Shown here: positions 33,316-42,475 of the stretch, in pieces
Layout: each line of letters begins with the position of its first letter
Position numbering within the stretch: position 1 is the stretch's first letter
Origin: Bacillota bacterium
GTDB lineage: Bacteria > Bacillota > Clostridia > Acetivibrionales > DSM-1351
Assembly: GCA_023392075.1 (NCBI GenBank)
Contig: JAEVZU010000067.1
Span: 34,541 to 98,540 of the forward strand
Reading direction: 5' to 3'
Length of the DNA stretch: 64,000 nt
Notes under the pieces: model-generated
Told to the model about the DNA's origin: nothing
Databases searched by the model: none
Seen by the model: only the letters and a program-made list of their open reading frames with translations
Position numbers and translations under genes: made by a program

Positions 33316-35152
33316 TTTCAAAGCCATCCTTCAGCAGGGTTTTGTGTATTGTAACCTTACCGACACCCTTATTTATAACCTCATAAGGTCCAAAACCGGC
33401 GGGAACGATAATCATATCAAGATAATTCTGCTCAAAATAGCGGTCAGGATTGGTCAATGACCGGATCAGGCAATTTTCACCCTCAACAAGCACCAGGACA
33501 TGAAATCTGTCGGTAGTTTCATCTTCGTATTTCTCAAAAAATCTTACGTTTCTCAAACTGAAATACAGAAGATCGTGTTCTCCGACAACTGTTTCCTCAT
33601 ATCCCTTACCTTCACGTATAACACGGGGCTTCTGGATAAGGTTTTCCTTGACCCAGCTTTCCTTGAAATCTCTGCGCAGCACCTTGTCACCGTGGTATGT
33701 GTGAATTGGACGAAGGTTACCGTCCAGGTCTTTTCTCATATAATCATACATTTTATAAGTATAGGAACCAATTGTCAAGCTGCCGATCTCCAGAATCACC
33801 TGGTTACGTCCGGAAGCATGTATGGTTCCCGCAGGTATGAGGAACTGCTGTCCTGCGACCGACGGCTCGGAGTATACATATTCATCATGATCAAAGCCTT
33901 CTCCGTATTTTTCAGCACGTTTCGCTTTATCGATAAATTCCTCCACATCTGCATTTTCACGGAAGCCGCAGTAGGTTTTTGCTTCCTGGCCGGTAACGAC
34001 CATGTAATAGCTTTCATCCTGGCGTCCAAGTTCTTTATTCCCTTTTATGTAATCACCATTGGGGTGAACCTGGATTGACATGTTTCCGCTGGAATGATAG
34101 GTGTCGTCATAGTTGAAGCGGACAGGAAAATAGCCGTTGAATTTTTTTGCGGATTTTTCACCCATAAGTTTTGTACCGATTACCTGTACAAAACAGTAGA
34201 ACGGAAATTCCAGCTCCATTGTGTCTATATCGGCAGCAATGGATACTTCCATAGGAATTAAATCGAAAACCCATGCGCAATTTTTCATATCCTCCGGAAG
34301 ATTACGCAGGCGTTTTACATAGAAACCTCCCCAGACACCCTCCAGATAAACGGGACGGCAGCGAAGAGGGTAACTGACCATGGTATCGAAAAGTGCTTTT
34401 AAAGTGTTGACAGGGAGCATTTTTATTTTATCGGGATTATCACCTGTCATATAGTAGTCGATTTCATCGTTGCGTATCAATTGTCCGCGCAGTTCTGCCG
34501 CTACTTCAAAATCTATGTAGTAGCTGCGGCGGAGAATATGATTTATTGTCATCTGCCTGGTTGAGCCAAGATTTGAGAAGGCTCCGGCACGAATATTCAA
34601 AATTGTCCGCTTTTGGGTCATATCAATGTAAAGTTTGAGGTTACAAAGCGGGCGGAGAGCATCTATAAGTGCTCCGTACCCGTACAGAATAAGTACACCT
34701 TTTCCTTTTTCGGAAAACTCCTTTAGACGGGCAGACAGCTTTTCAATCTCTTCCTGCAGCATAAGGCTTTCATAGCCTTCCTCATAACGCGAACCGTAAA
34801 GCAGTACAGGGTCGGTTTCCCTGTCTTCAGGCAGGTAGGGAAGAAATTTTTTATATAGAGTATCGCTGTCAAGAAAAAGTGTTTCAGTGGATATGGAGTC
34901 GAGCTGGAAACCGTTAAGAGCCAGCTGAAGTGAAAGAAGTCCCTTAAATCTGTCTATAGGTGCACTCATATAACCATCAAGGCCTATAATGCAGCGGGGG
35001 GACCCAGAAAGCATATCCTTGATTTGTGCGGCCAGTTTTTTAGCTGATGCAAGTGAATCCGGAGTGATGCTGTTTTTCAGTTCCGAATTAAAAGAAATAT
35101 GGTTTACGGCATTTGGATCATCATATGGGTATGGATTAAACATAAAACTCAT
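33308..35152 (-). CDS. Mannose-6-phosphate isomerase-like cupin with N-terminal kinase-like domain
   Basis: A 614-residue, two-part protein. The C-terminal half (about 250-605) matches class I mannose-6-phosphate isomerase: LEGVWGGFYVKRLR, NMSIQVHPNGDYIKGN with metal-binding His, and QQFLIPAGTIHASGRNQVILEIG with further His and Glu ligands. The N-terminal 200 residues look like a P-loop kinase fold of the uridine-kinase sort (SPRCIIGLDGYMSAPIDRFKGLL, then GVLILYGYGALIDALRPLCNLKLYIDMTQ), but the GxxGxGKS/T loop is replaced, so nucleotide binding is doubtful. Classic ManA is about 310-390 residues, so this is a long fusion. GAGGTG precedes the ATG at 35152. It likely interconverts an aldose and a ketose or their phosphates between the isomerase at 35299 and the ROK kinase. 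Confidence 0.75.
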   Translation of the reverse strand: MSFMFNPYPYDDPNAVNHISFNSELKNSITPDSLASAKKLAAQIKDMLSGSPRCIIGLDGYMSAPIDRFKGLLSLQLALNGFQLDSISTETLFLDSDTLYKKFLPYLPEDRETDPVLLYGSRYEEGYESLMLQEEIEKLSARLKEFSEKGKGVLILYGYGALIDALRPLCNLKLYIDMTQKRTILNIRAGAFSNLGSTRQMTINHILRRSYYIDFEVAAELRGQLIRNDEIDYYMTGDNPDKIKMLPVNTLKALFDTMVSYPLRCRPVYLEGVWGGFYVKRLRNLPEDMKNCAWVFDLIPMEVSIAADIDTMELEFPFYCFVQVIGTKLMGEKSAKKFNGYFPVRFNYDDTYHSSGNMSIQVHPNGDYIKGNKELGRQDESYYMVVTGQEAKTYCGFRENADVEEFIDKAKRAEKYGEGFDHDEYVYSEPSVAGQQFLIPAGTIHASGRNQVILEIGSLTIGSYTYKMYDYMRKDLDGNLRPIHTYHGDKVLRRDFKESWVKENLIQKPRVIREGKGYEETVVGEHDLLYFSLRNVRFFEKYEDETTDRFHVLVLVEGENCLIRSLTNPDRYFEQNYLDMIIVPAGFGPYEVINKGVGKVTIHKTLLKDGFENE

Positions 35153-35298
35153 TATCAGGCACCTCACTATTTTTTTATTTTAATTATTAATTCTTAATTA
35201 AGCTTCATACATTTATCAGATGACACTGTGATTCTTTAATTGCGTTTCAACAAGGCAAAGGTGCCCTCAGGGGTACCTTGGATATGTTCGCTGCCCCG

Positions 35299-36720
35299 TT
35301 ATAGAATTTCAAAATCAAAATCCAGCAACTGTGCCAAATAGGACAATTCACGGGTGTAGTCACCGGAGACTATACCGTAATGTTGAGTAACTCCAATGTT
35401 TATAAGTTTTTGAAACAGTTCCTGTACCGTACCGGCCACAGGACGGAAAAGACCGTGGGAATATGATGTGATAAAATGCTCACAGGGCAAAGCTTCAACC
35501 AGTGTGCACACCATTTTAAAACGGCCGTTGCACTCGGAAACATGAAGCATTGTTTTCAGCCCTGCCGGAATAACATACCAGGCAAAGGGAGCTCCGGCAT
35601 ATTTATAATTTGTTTTTGCAAATCTTACGTCTCTGGCAATTCTGACACTGCCGGCCGGATCGGTATAATCGTTTGGCCCTGCGTGGCCTCCTGCAAAACA
35701 GTCCTGCTTCATATCAATATGAAAAGGTTCAATAAAGCTGACCGGTTTCCCCGAAAGCCTTTTTAAAATATAAACTGCCAGGCCTCCTCCGATATCTCCT
35801 TCCGGTACGACTGCAACGTCGTCAGTGCCGGGACATGGCAAAAATCCGGGACGCAGTCCTACCTCGGTTAATAGAACGGGGTCCACGTCATTGAGTACCA
35901 CCATGCTCACACCTGCCCTGCGTGCCATGCTCTCAAGAGCCAGTGATGCACGGATGGAGGCATTAAACTTTTCGACATCAACGTCAGGCAAAACCTGATA
36001 CTGTTTCTCTATAATATTACGGGTATTATGTACAAGTGCACTGTCAATTGCGCTAATTTCTTTCGTCAGACTGGCTACAGAAAGAAAACGGAGCTCAGGA
36101 CCGGCTTTCATAAAAAAATTATAAGGATCTACATAGGTTGACCACATGACTTCATTATACGAGGCCAGCAATCCAAAGCTGATATTTCTAAGAGCGGAAC
36201 GGACGGCAGCAGCCTGTGAAAAATGTCTTGCGGCAAGCATCAGTTCATCGGTTTTTCCGATGGAGGTGACCAGCATGGGCCGACCAAAACGTTTTATTGA
36301 ACCGGATGCTTCCAGGGTACCTACAAGTCCTCCGGCCGAAAGGAATTCTACAAAGTCCGACTCATCGGTGGTATCGGTGAATGAAATGCTGTCTCTGGTT
36401 TTGCAGCCGAAGAAGATGGGAACAGGGACCATGTCCCGTAAAAACCGCACCCAGGCAAAATCCTCGGACCATGAAAGAAAAAGTGCAAAAACCCAATCAA
36501 CCTTTTCGGTCTGAAAAAATTGTATGGCAGTCTCAATATCCTCACGGGTATATACTATGCCGGGGAAAGATACCTTACTGAATTTCTCAAGCTCCTTTAC
36601 ATATTGATCTGCTTCTGCTTCCTTTCGTAAACCATAATCACCCTGCGCAAGGCCTTTACCAAGTTCACGGAAGCGGGACGTAGCAATCAGCAATAGTCCT
36701 GTTTTTGGAATTAGTTGCAT
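35299..36720 (-). CDS. L-fucose/L-arabinose isomerase-superfamily protein
   Basis: A 473-residue cytoplasmic protein resembling the L-fucose/L-arabinose isomerase superfamily, metal-dependent enzymes that turn aldoses into ketoses. The superfamily call rests on the C-terminal half: VVPEGDIGGGLAVYILKRLSGKP, PFHIDMKQDCFAGGHAG, where Glu, Asp and His could be the metal ligands, and the tail NIGVTQHYGIVSGDY resembling the substrate-closing end of the fold. The first ATG after GGAGG is at 36720. It is the first gene of the leftward operon. Sugar specificity is open; family members act on fucose, arabinose, galactose and sulfoquinovose-related sugars. I see no aldolase gene in the window to complete a fucose-type pathway. 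Confidence 0.7.
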   Translation of the reverse strand: MQLIPKTGLLLIATSRFRELGKGLAQGDYGLRKEAEADQYVKELEKFSKVSFPGIVYTREDIETAIQFFQTEKVDWVFALFLSWSEDFAWVRFLRDMVPVPIFFGCKTRDSISFTDTTDESDFVEFLSAGGLVGTLEASGSIKRFGRPMLVTSIGKTDELMLAARHFSQAAAVRSALRNISFGLLASYNEVMWSTYVDPYNFFMKAGPELRFLSVASLTKEISAIDSALVHNTRNIIEKQYQVLPDVDVEKFNASIRASLALESMARRAGVSMVVLNDVDPVLLTEVGLRPGFLPCPGTDDVAVVPEGDIGGGLAVYILKRLSGKPVSFIEPFHIDMKQDCFAGGHAGPNDYTDPAGSVRIARDVRFAKTNYKYAGAPFAWYVIPAGLKTMLHVSECNGRFKMVCTLVEALPCEHFITSYSHGLFRPVAGTVQELFQKLINIGVTQHYGIVSGDYTRELSYLAQLLDFDFEIL

Positions 36721-36888
36721 ATTGACCTCCATCATGTCCCCAAATGTGCGGTGGCAACCATACTTGATCCGGTCAATGGAATTGATCTGATGAATTGACA
36801 CGAGTAGCGCCTGACAGGCACTTGCGGCACAACAAAAAGTATTTACTGCACTTTTTAATGGGGTTAATTTTATTTAATTGCACCAACC

Positions 36889-36911
36889 GTTTGTTTGCCC
36901 GGCAAACGGGC
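36889..36911. promoter_or_regulatory. Hairpin/inverted repeat in the divergent control region
   Basis: CCGTTTG (36889-36895) pairs with CAAACGG (36905-36911); an inner alternative pairs GTTTGC with GCAAAC. A further 7-bp inverted repeat, CTTAAGG-type, lies at about 36980-37015. On the minus strand these would be in the leader of the isomerase operon. They may be operators or leader RNA structure; no T-run follows. The 36721-37364 gap has no gene and contains this, the palindrome at 37097 and the direct repeats at 37209. Confidence 0.4.
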
Positions 36912-37096
36912 AGATGATATCAGCTTTCCGGACTAAAGTCTTTCGAGCTGTTACTCCTAATTAGTAGTAAGAATGACCTTAAGATAACATGTTCGGTCTG
37001 CTGCCCACTTAAGGCTAATATTCCCGTTATCACAATTATATATTTAACACCAAAAAGCGTCAATAGTATTTTCGAAAAAAAATAATAATGATGAAA

Positions 37097-37113
37097 ATAA
37101 TTTCGGAAATTAT
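37097..37113. promoter_or_regulatory. Candidate RpiR operator (palindrome)
   Basis: ATAATTT-CGG-AAATTAT is a perfect 7-bp inverted repeat. Its core ATTTC-N-GAAAT resembles the core ATTTCAAAT of the palindrome in the spacer of the promoter at 40533. Both lie in control regions of genes flanked by RpiR regulators, so they may be binding sites of the same or the paralogous regulator. Confidence 0.4.
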
Positions 37114-37208
37114 AGATTATATAGTTATGATATATGGGTTAAAAGCCCATGGATTAACGGTTTTCTAAAATTTTACATAAATATTTTATGGGAAACATAA
37201 ATAAAAAA

Positions 37209-37256
37209 TATGAAACAAAATATCAGAAAATATTTTTGAATACGAAACAAATTATC
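37209..37256. repeat. Tandem direct repeats upstream of the GH50-like gene
   Basis: TATGAAACAAAATATC (37209-37224) and TACGAAACAAATTATC (37241-37256) are near-identical and 32 bp apart, about three helical turns, so they lie on the same DNA face. They sit 110-155 bp before the GH50-like start codon. Such spacing suits cooperative binding by an activator. Confidence 0.45.
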
Positions 37257-37364
37257 TTGAATTTTAATTTAAAATGCGATATATTTCGTAATAAAAGAAC
37301 CAGTGGCAATTGAAGGGAGTATTAATACGGTTACAAAGTCAATTACTAAATTAGGAGGCTTGAA

Positions 37365-39446
37365 ATGAATAAACAGAATATTGATTTAAAAAAATTCCGT
37401 TTACTGCAGGGAACAGAACTTAATAGTGGTAATTTGCTGGTTATTAAGCCGGATGATGAGGGTTTTATCAGGCTGAGGCTCGAGGGAGATACTGCTGAAA
37501 TGGGAGATGTCAGCTGGGGGGATTACCGGTACTTTATTGCTGACATGCTTGCAGATATGGATTCACAGATGCTTCTGGATTTCCGTTTTGAAAAGACTGA
37601 ACCGGCTGAAGGAGAGGAAACGGGGTATATCAATTATGAAATGCTTCCTACAAGAAGGGTGAAGCTGGTTGTGGATCTTGAAGCACTTCAGTCAAAACGC
37701 TTTTTCCTGTTGACGTTGCCGGGAATGCTGAAGGCAAGGGTCAACTGCAAGCCATGTACCATTACCGAAATGAATGCTGTGGAGTTGTATTTCCATCCGG
37801 GTTACAGCCGTATTTTCAACAGCATTACCATATTTGATGCCTGTCTTTCCAATACTCTGCCCGATATGAAGGTTATAGGTGAACCGATGGTGGATGAAAT
37901 GGGGCAGTGGACTCAAAAAAGCTGGAGTTCAAAAACCGGCAGTGTTGAAGAAATGGTAGAATATCTCCATCAGGAGTATAAGCGCTCTGAAACAGATAAC
38001 AGCTACCCTGAGGGCTGGAGCAGATACGGCGGCTGGACTGCACTGAAATTTGATGCCACCGGATTCTTTCATACGCATTATGACGGCAAACGCTGGTGGC
38101 TGGTTGATCCTGACGGTTACGCATTTTTCAGCAACGGGATGTGCTATGGCAGCAGGATGGGCGTACACGGTTTTGTGGATAAAATGGAAAACCTGTTTTC
38201 CTGGCTTCCTGATCATGAAGATAAAACTTACACAGCTGCCTGGACCACGGCCGACAAAATACCGGAATTCGCCAAGAGGAATGGCCCTGAGGCAGGTAAA
38301 AACAGAAGGATGTTCAATTTTGCACGTGCAAATATGATCAGGGCTTTCGGCCCCGATAAATGGTGGGAAGCATGGCTGAAAATAAACAGTGCCCGGTTGA
38401 AACGGTGGGGTTTCAACACCGTTGGCGTTGGTGTCGATAATTACGGTGACGAAAGAGTTATGGACTTTCTGGCTCAGGCCGGAGTTCCCTTTGTATGGAC
38501 ACTTAAGGATTTTCCTCTCACAGATGAGCTTGTATTCCGTGACTTTCCGGATGTATACTCCGAACAGTATGAGGAGCGTTCAAGAATTTTTGCAGAAAAA
38601 CAGCTGACACCCTTTGTGGGCAATCCGTATATGATAGGATACTTTATTACCAACGAACCGGAATGGAAGTTCCAGACCTCGGTCAACATTGCAGAGCGGG
38701 TATTTGCACATCCTCAAAGGCTGGCATCAAAAACAGCACTTATAAATATTCTCCGCAGCAAATATGGTACCATAGATGCATTAAATGCGGCCTGGAAGCA
38801 GAGCTTCGGGACATTTGAGGATTTGTATGAACCTTTTTCCCATGCGGATGGCTTAAGTAGCGAAGCCATGGAGGATATGAAATTTTTAAGAGCAAGGCTT
38901 CTTGAAAAATATTCACAGGTTCCGGGGGATGCTCTGCGCAGAGTTGATTCCGATCATATGAATCTGGGAATGCGTTACAGCGAGATCAGCAGGAATGAAA
39001 TAGCAGGCAGTGAATATTTTGAGGTTATTTCATTCAACTGCTATTTTGATTCGGCGGTGCCCAGCCTTAAGATAGCATCGGATTCTGCCGACATGCCCTG
39101 TATTGTTGGTGAATGGCACATCGGAGGAGCTGACAAGGGACTCCTGTCATGCGGTTTACTGGCTGCCCAAACTCAGGAGGAGCGCGGCAGGGCATGTGAA
39201 TACTATATGCAGGGAGCTATGAACCATAAAAACTGTATTGGAATTCATTATTTTGAAATGAATGATCAGCCTCTGCTGGGCCGCTTTGACGGCGAATGCA
39301 TGCAGCATGGCGTAATAGACATATGCAACCGGCCTTATGATGAACTGATAAAGCATTTTATTTCCACAAATCATAAGCTTTATGACTATGTATCCGGCAG
39401 CATCCGGTCTGAGGCAAAGCCGGCGAAGGTTTTCCGGTCAAGATAA
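37365..39446 (+). CDS. GH50-like glycoside hydrolase, intracellular
   Basis: A 693-residue protein whose C-terminal two thirds match the family 50 beta-agarase layout: WWLVDPDGYAFFSNGM, FITNEPEW with candidate acid/base Glu431, IVGEWHIGG with candidate nucleophile Glu583, then HYFEMNDQPLLGRFDGE. The N-terminal 180 residues form a beta-rich accessory domain. There is no signal peptide, unlike secreted agarases, so it should act on a small imported beta-galactoside-like compound. AGGAGG precedes the ATG. It faces the isomerase operon and is followed by a terminator. Agar is not an expected food for a terrestrial cellulolytic bacterium, so the true substrate probably differs. It could also belong to an as yet unassigned family related to GH50 and GH42. 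Confidence 0.75.
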   Translation: MNKQNIDLKKFRLLQGTELNSGNLLVIKPDDEGFIRLRLEGDTAEMGDVSWGDYRYFIADMLADMDSQMLLDFRFEKTEPAEGEETGYINYEMLPTRRVKLVVDLEALQSKRFFLLTLPGMLKARVNCKPCTITEMNAVELYFHPGYSRIFNSITIFDACLSNTLPDMKVIGEPMVDEMGQWTQKSWSSKTGSVEEMVEYLHQEYKRSETDNSYPEGWSRYGGWTALKFDATGFFHTHYDGKRWWLVDPDGYAFFSNGMCYGSRMGVHGFVDKMENLFSWLPDHEDKTYTAAWTTADKIPEFAKRNGPEAGKNRRMFNFARANMIRAFGPDKWWEAWLKINSARLKRWGFNTVGVGVDNYGDERVMDFLAQAGVPFVWTLKDFPLTDELVFRDFPDVYSEQYEERSRIFAEKQLTPFVGNPYMIGYFITNEPEWKFQTSVNIAERVFAHPQRLASKTALINILRSKYGTIDALNAAWKQSFGTFEDLYEPFSHADGLSSEAMEDMKFLRARLLEKYSQVPGDALRRVDSDHMNLGMRYSEISRNEIAGSEYFEVISFNCYFDSAVPSLKIASDSADMPCIVGEWHIGGADKGLLSCGLLAAQTQEERGRACEYYMQGAMNHKNCIGIHYFEMNDQPLLGRFDGECMQHGVIDICNRPYDELIKHFISTNHKLYDYVSGSIRSEAKPAKVFRSR

Positions 39447-39468
39447 AAAATATGAAATTATAAAAATT

Positions 39469-39512
39469 GGAACGGAGGGAGTATAACAATCTCCAACCGT
39501 TCCGGTTTTTAT
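39469..39512 (+). terminator. Terminator between GH50-like gene and RpiR gene
   Basis: GGAACGG (39469-39475) pairs with CCGTTCC (39497-39503), with an inner GGAG/CTCC extension, followed by GGTTTTTATTT. It ends the GH50-like transcript ahead of the convergent regulator gene. Confidence 0.8.
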
Positions 39513-39558
39513 TTCCTTAGGTTTATCTGGTGAAACACAGGCTGTCAAGCAATATTGC

Positions 39559-40404
39559 TCAACGTAAACGCCCAGCGGCAAACAATGATTTGTCCAGATG
39601 AGGCTTCACCTTTGAATAATTATTGCTGGCTACCGCTGTGTATAAAATATCGATGATTGTAAACTGACTTATACGTGAACTCATGGCACCGCTGCGGATA
39701 AGATTTTCTGTACTGTAGGTGCACAAGTTTATGTCTGCCAGTGTACTCAATGAATTTTTTCCGTATTTTGTTACAGCAATGATGGTTGCGGAAGTTTTTT
39801 TGATAATGTCGGCAATGATCAGTATATCCCGGGTTTCGCCGCTATAGGAAATGATGACGGCAACATCATCTTTCTTCAGGGTGGCAGCGCTTAGAACCTG
39901 AACATGAGGATCTTCGCTTGCGTTACTGTTCTTGCTTATTCGCAGGAACTTGCTATGGGCATCCATGGCTACAAGACAGGAGGTGCCGACTCCGTAAAAA
40001 TCCACCCTGTCGGCCTGGGAAATAGCGTCCACCGCCTGTTCCAACTGAGCTTCGTCCAAAATCTGCAGAGAACTTTCAATAGCTCTGATATTACTCATTG
40101 CAACACTTTTGGCAATGGAGGAAAGACTGTCTCCGGGACGCACATCTTCGTAAACAATATCGTCTTTCCTGCTGGCACTGACGTCTGCGGTAAGCAGTCT
40201 GCAAAACTCCTTGTAGCCGTCATAACCGAGACTTTTACAGAGCCTGACTACTGCAGAGGGACTTGTTCCGCTGGCCATTGCAAGCTCATAGATGGACATT
40301 TTGGGGACATCCTGTGGAAATTGAAGTATATAATTTGCCACCAGTTTTTCTTTTTTTGTAAGTCCACTTAATGACTCTTTTATCTTCAAACAGCATCCGG
40401 TCAA
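39559..40404 (-). CDS. RpiR-family regulator, second copy
   Basis: A 281-residue RpiR regulator with HTH (MSIYELAMASGTSPSAVVRLCKSLGYDGYKEF) and SIS domain (RVDFYGVGTSCLVAMDAHSKFLR, DVAVIISYSGETRDI). It closely parallels the regulator at 31487. I propose a TTG start at 40404: GAAAGGAAC precedes it, and the resulting N-terminus MTGCCLKIKES aligns with MSSCCLRLKEL of the paralog. An in-frame ATG at 40449 would add 15 residues but has no ribosome site. It is divergent from the importer at 40639, whose promoter contains a palindrome. It presumably responds to a phosphosugar from the catabolic pathway and controls the importer. Confidence 0.9.
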   Translation of the reverse strand: MTGCCLKIKESLSGLTKKEKLVANYILQFPQDVPKMSIYELAMASGTSPSAVVRLCKSLGYDGYKEFCRLLTADVSASRKDDIVYEDVRPGDSLSSIAKSVAMSNIRAIESSLQILDEAQLEQAVDAISQADRVDFYGVGTSCLVAMDAHSKFLRISKNSNASEDPHVQVLSAATLKKDDVAVIISYSGETRDILIIADIIKKTSATIIAVTKYGKNSLSTLADINLCTYSTENLIRSGAMSSRISQFTIIDILYTAVASNNYSKVKPHLDKSLFAAGRLR

Positions 40405-40532
40405 TTTACTTGTTCCTTTCTTGAAATCCTTGTATTTATTTAAAATCATTGTATTTATATTATCAATAAATTAAGCAAAGAACAAGTTCCAAAAATATAT
40501 TTAAAAATTTGTTTTAAAATAAATAAAAAATA

Positions 40533-40561
40533 TTGACATAATCATTTCAAATGATTATACT
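40533..40561 (+). promoter_or_regulatory. Sigma-A promoter with embedded operator for the importer operon
   Basis: TTGACA (40533-40538) and TATACT (40556-40561) are 17 bp apart, close to ideal. The whole spacer is taken up by the perfect palindrome TAATCATTTCAAATGATTA (40539-40557), which runs into the -10 box. A repressor bound here would block RNA polymerase. The adjacent divergent RpiR regulator is the obvious candidate. Confidence 0.75.
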
Positions 40562-40638
40562 ATGAAATATCAACAATTTACATCTCAAAAATTTAATATC
40601 ATTTATGCAATTTTTAGTTCCAGAGAGGAGAAACAAAA

Positions 40639-41586
40639 ATGTCAATCCAGACTAGGCCACTCGCTGTTCCTAAAAAACGGGGATTCTTTTCCTATATGAG
40701 AAGTGAATATATGCTTTATCTTCTTATGGTTCCCGGGCTTCTTTATTTTCTTGTTTTCAAGTACATACCGATGTATGGTGTAACAATTGCTTTTCAAAAC
40801 TATAACATTTTTAATCCGGACAATTCTACCTGGGTGGGGGTTGACAATTTCAGCAAACTTATTTCCCAGGTCGGATTTCAAAGAGCACTGTATAACAACA
40901 TTATAATCAGTCTGCAGAAACTGGTTATCGGTTTTCCAATACCGATTATCCTGTCTTTGATGATAAATGAGGTGAACAGCCGTAACTGCAAAAAATTTAT
41001 CCAGACTTCTGTTATACTTCCGAATTTTGTTTCCTGGGTGGTAATAAATGGTCTGATGTATGCACTCTTTTCTCCAAGTATGGGCGGGATACGTGAAATA
41101 GCCAATTTTATAGGATATACCGGACAGCTTCCCAACCTCCTGACCGACGTCGACAGCTTTCAGTCGGTGATCGTGTGGTCCCACGTCTGGAAAAATGCAG
41201 GTATGGGTACAATCGTTTACCTGGCAGCGCTTATGAGTATTGACGATCAGCTGTATGAGGCAGCTTCAATTGACGGTGCGGGAAAGTGGCGGCAACTGAT
41301 ACATATAACACTTCCTTGTATAAAATCTACAATAATCGTACTTTTGATGTTCCGTGTCGGCGAAGTAATGTATGCGGGTTTTGACCAGATTTTTGCCATA
41401 ACCAATCCAATGGTCAATCCGGTAGCCGATATCATAGACACTTTTGTGTACCGGGTTGGACTTCAAAACAAACAGTTTGCGCTTGCTACAGCTGCAGGCC
41501 TGTTCCAGTCCGTGATTGGTCTTGTGCTGGTTATCATAACAAATGCTATCGCCAAAAAGACTGATCCTGATAGCAGCATGATCTAA
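40639..41586 (+). CDS. ABC sugar importer permease, LplB type (third importer)
   Basis: A 315-residue CUT1 permease with six membrane segments and the EAA loop EAASIDGAGKWRQLIHITLP at about residue 212. GAGAGGAG precedes the ATG. It is first in the operon running to DhaL and shares its layout with the permease at 8092. No ATPase is encoded with it. The cargo is unknown; the downstream enzymes suggest a glycoside whose breakdown yields a sugar and glycerol or a similar polyol. Confidence 0.9.
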   Translation: MSIQTRPLAVPKKRGFFSYMRSEYMLYLLMVPGLLYFLVFKYIPMYGVTIAFQNYNIFNPDNSTWVGVDNFSKLISQVGFQRALYNNIIISLQKLVIGFPIPIILSLMINEVNSRNCKKFIQTSVILPNFVSWVVINGLMYALFSPSMGGIREIANFIGYTGQLPNLLTDVDSFQSVIVWSHVWKNAGMGTIVYLAALMSIDDQLYEAASIDGAGKWRQLIHITLPCIKSTIIVLLMFRVGEVMYAGFDQIFAITNPMVNPVADIIDTFVYRVGLQNKQFALATAAGLFQSVIGLVLVIITNAIAKKTDPDSSMI

Positions 41587-41596
41587 GGAGGATACA

Positions 41597-42475
41597 ATGA
41601 AAAAATCAAAAGCAGAAATAATCGGAATGATCATAAACGGAGTGGCCTTGTTCCTGATTGCGTTTATTACAATATACCCGTTCTGGCATGTTTTAATGTA
41701 CTCAATAAGTGATTCCCAGCAGGCTTCGGCCGGAGGATTGTTTTTCCTGCCCAAAGGCCTGGATATTACAGGCTATGAGTTAGTGCTGAAGCAGCCTCAG
41801 CTGTATAAAGCGTACTGGAATACCATAGCAAGGACTGCAGTGGGAACTCTGCTCAGCGTTATATTAACGGCAATGCTGGCGTATCCTCTTTCATTACCGC
41901 GTTTAAAAGGCAAAAAATTTCTATGTATCGCCATATTCTTTACAATGCTGTTCAATGGCGGAATGATTCCTACATATCTTCTTGTAAACGATCTTCATAT
42001 GATTGATACTTTCTGGGCGCTGGTAGTACCCAATGCAATGAGTGCCTACAACCTGTTCATAATGAGAAACTATTTCCAATCCATCCCGGCAAGCCTGGAG
42101 GAATCTGCAAGAATTGACGGAGCCAATCCCATAACCGTTTTGTTCCGTATAATTCTTCCAATCTCCACGCCTACGCTAGCAGCAGTCGGTATGTTTTACG
42201 GGGTCAGCAACTGGAATGCATATCTGGACGGAGTCCTTTACATTAACAACAATGACCTCCAGATCCTGCAGGTTTATTTGAGAAACCTGTTTTCCTCGGC
42301 TGGTTCGGGAGCGGTGCTTTCGGGTATCCAGGGCATCAGTGATGCTGCCAGGGTAACGGAGGAAACTCTGAAAATGGTAACCATATCGGTTTCTGTAATA
42401 CCTATACTGATTGTATATCCATATCTGCAAAAATATTATACCACCGGCATAACCACCGGTGCGGTGAAGGGATAA
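41597..42475 (+). CDS. ABC sugar importer permease, YtcP/LplC type (third importer)
   Basis: A 292-residue CUT1 permease with six membrane segments and the docking loop ESARIDGANPITVLFRIILP at about residue 172. It ends in TTGITTGAVKG. AAGGAGG precedes the ATG, 10 bp after the partner permease. Together with the lipoprotein at 42551 it forms the transport unit. Confidence 0.9.
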   Translation: MKKSKAEIIGMIINGVALFLIAFITIYPFWHVLMYSISDSQQASAGGLFFLPKGLDITGYELVLKQPQLYKAYWNTIARTAVGTLLSVILTAMLAYPLSLPRLKGKKFLCIAIFFTMLFNGGMIPTYLLVNDLHMIDTFWALVVPNAMSAYNLFIMRNYFQSIPASLEESARIDGANPITVLFRIILPISTPTLAAVGMFYGVSNWNAYLDGVLYINNNDLQILQVYLRNLFSSAGSGAVLSGIQGISDAARVTEETLKMVTISVSVIPILIVYPYLQKYYTTGITTGAVKG

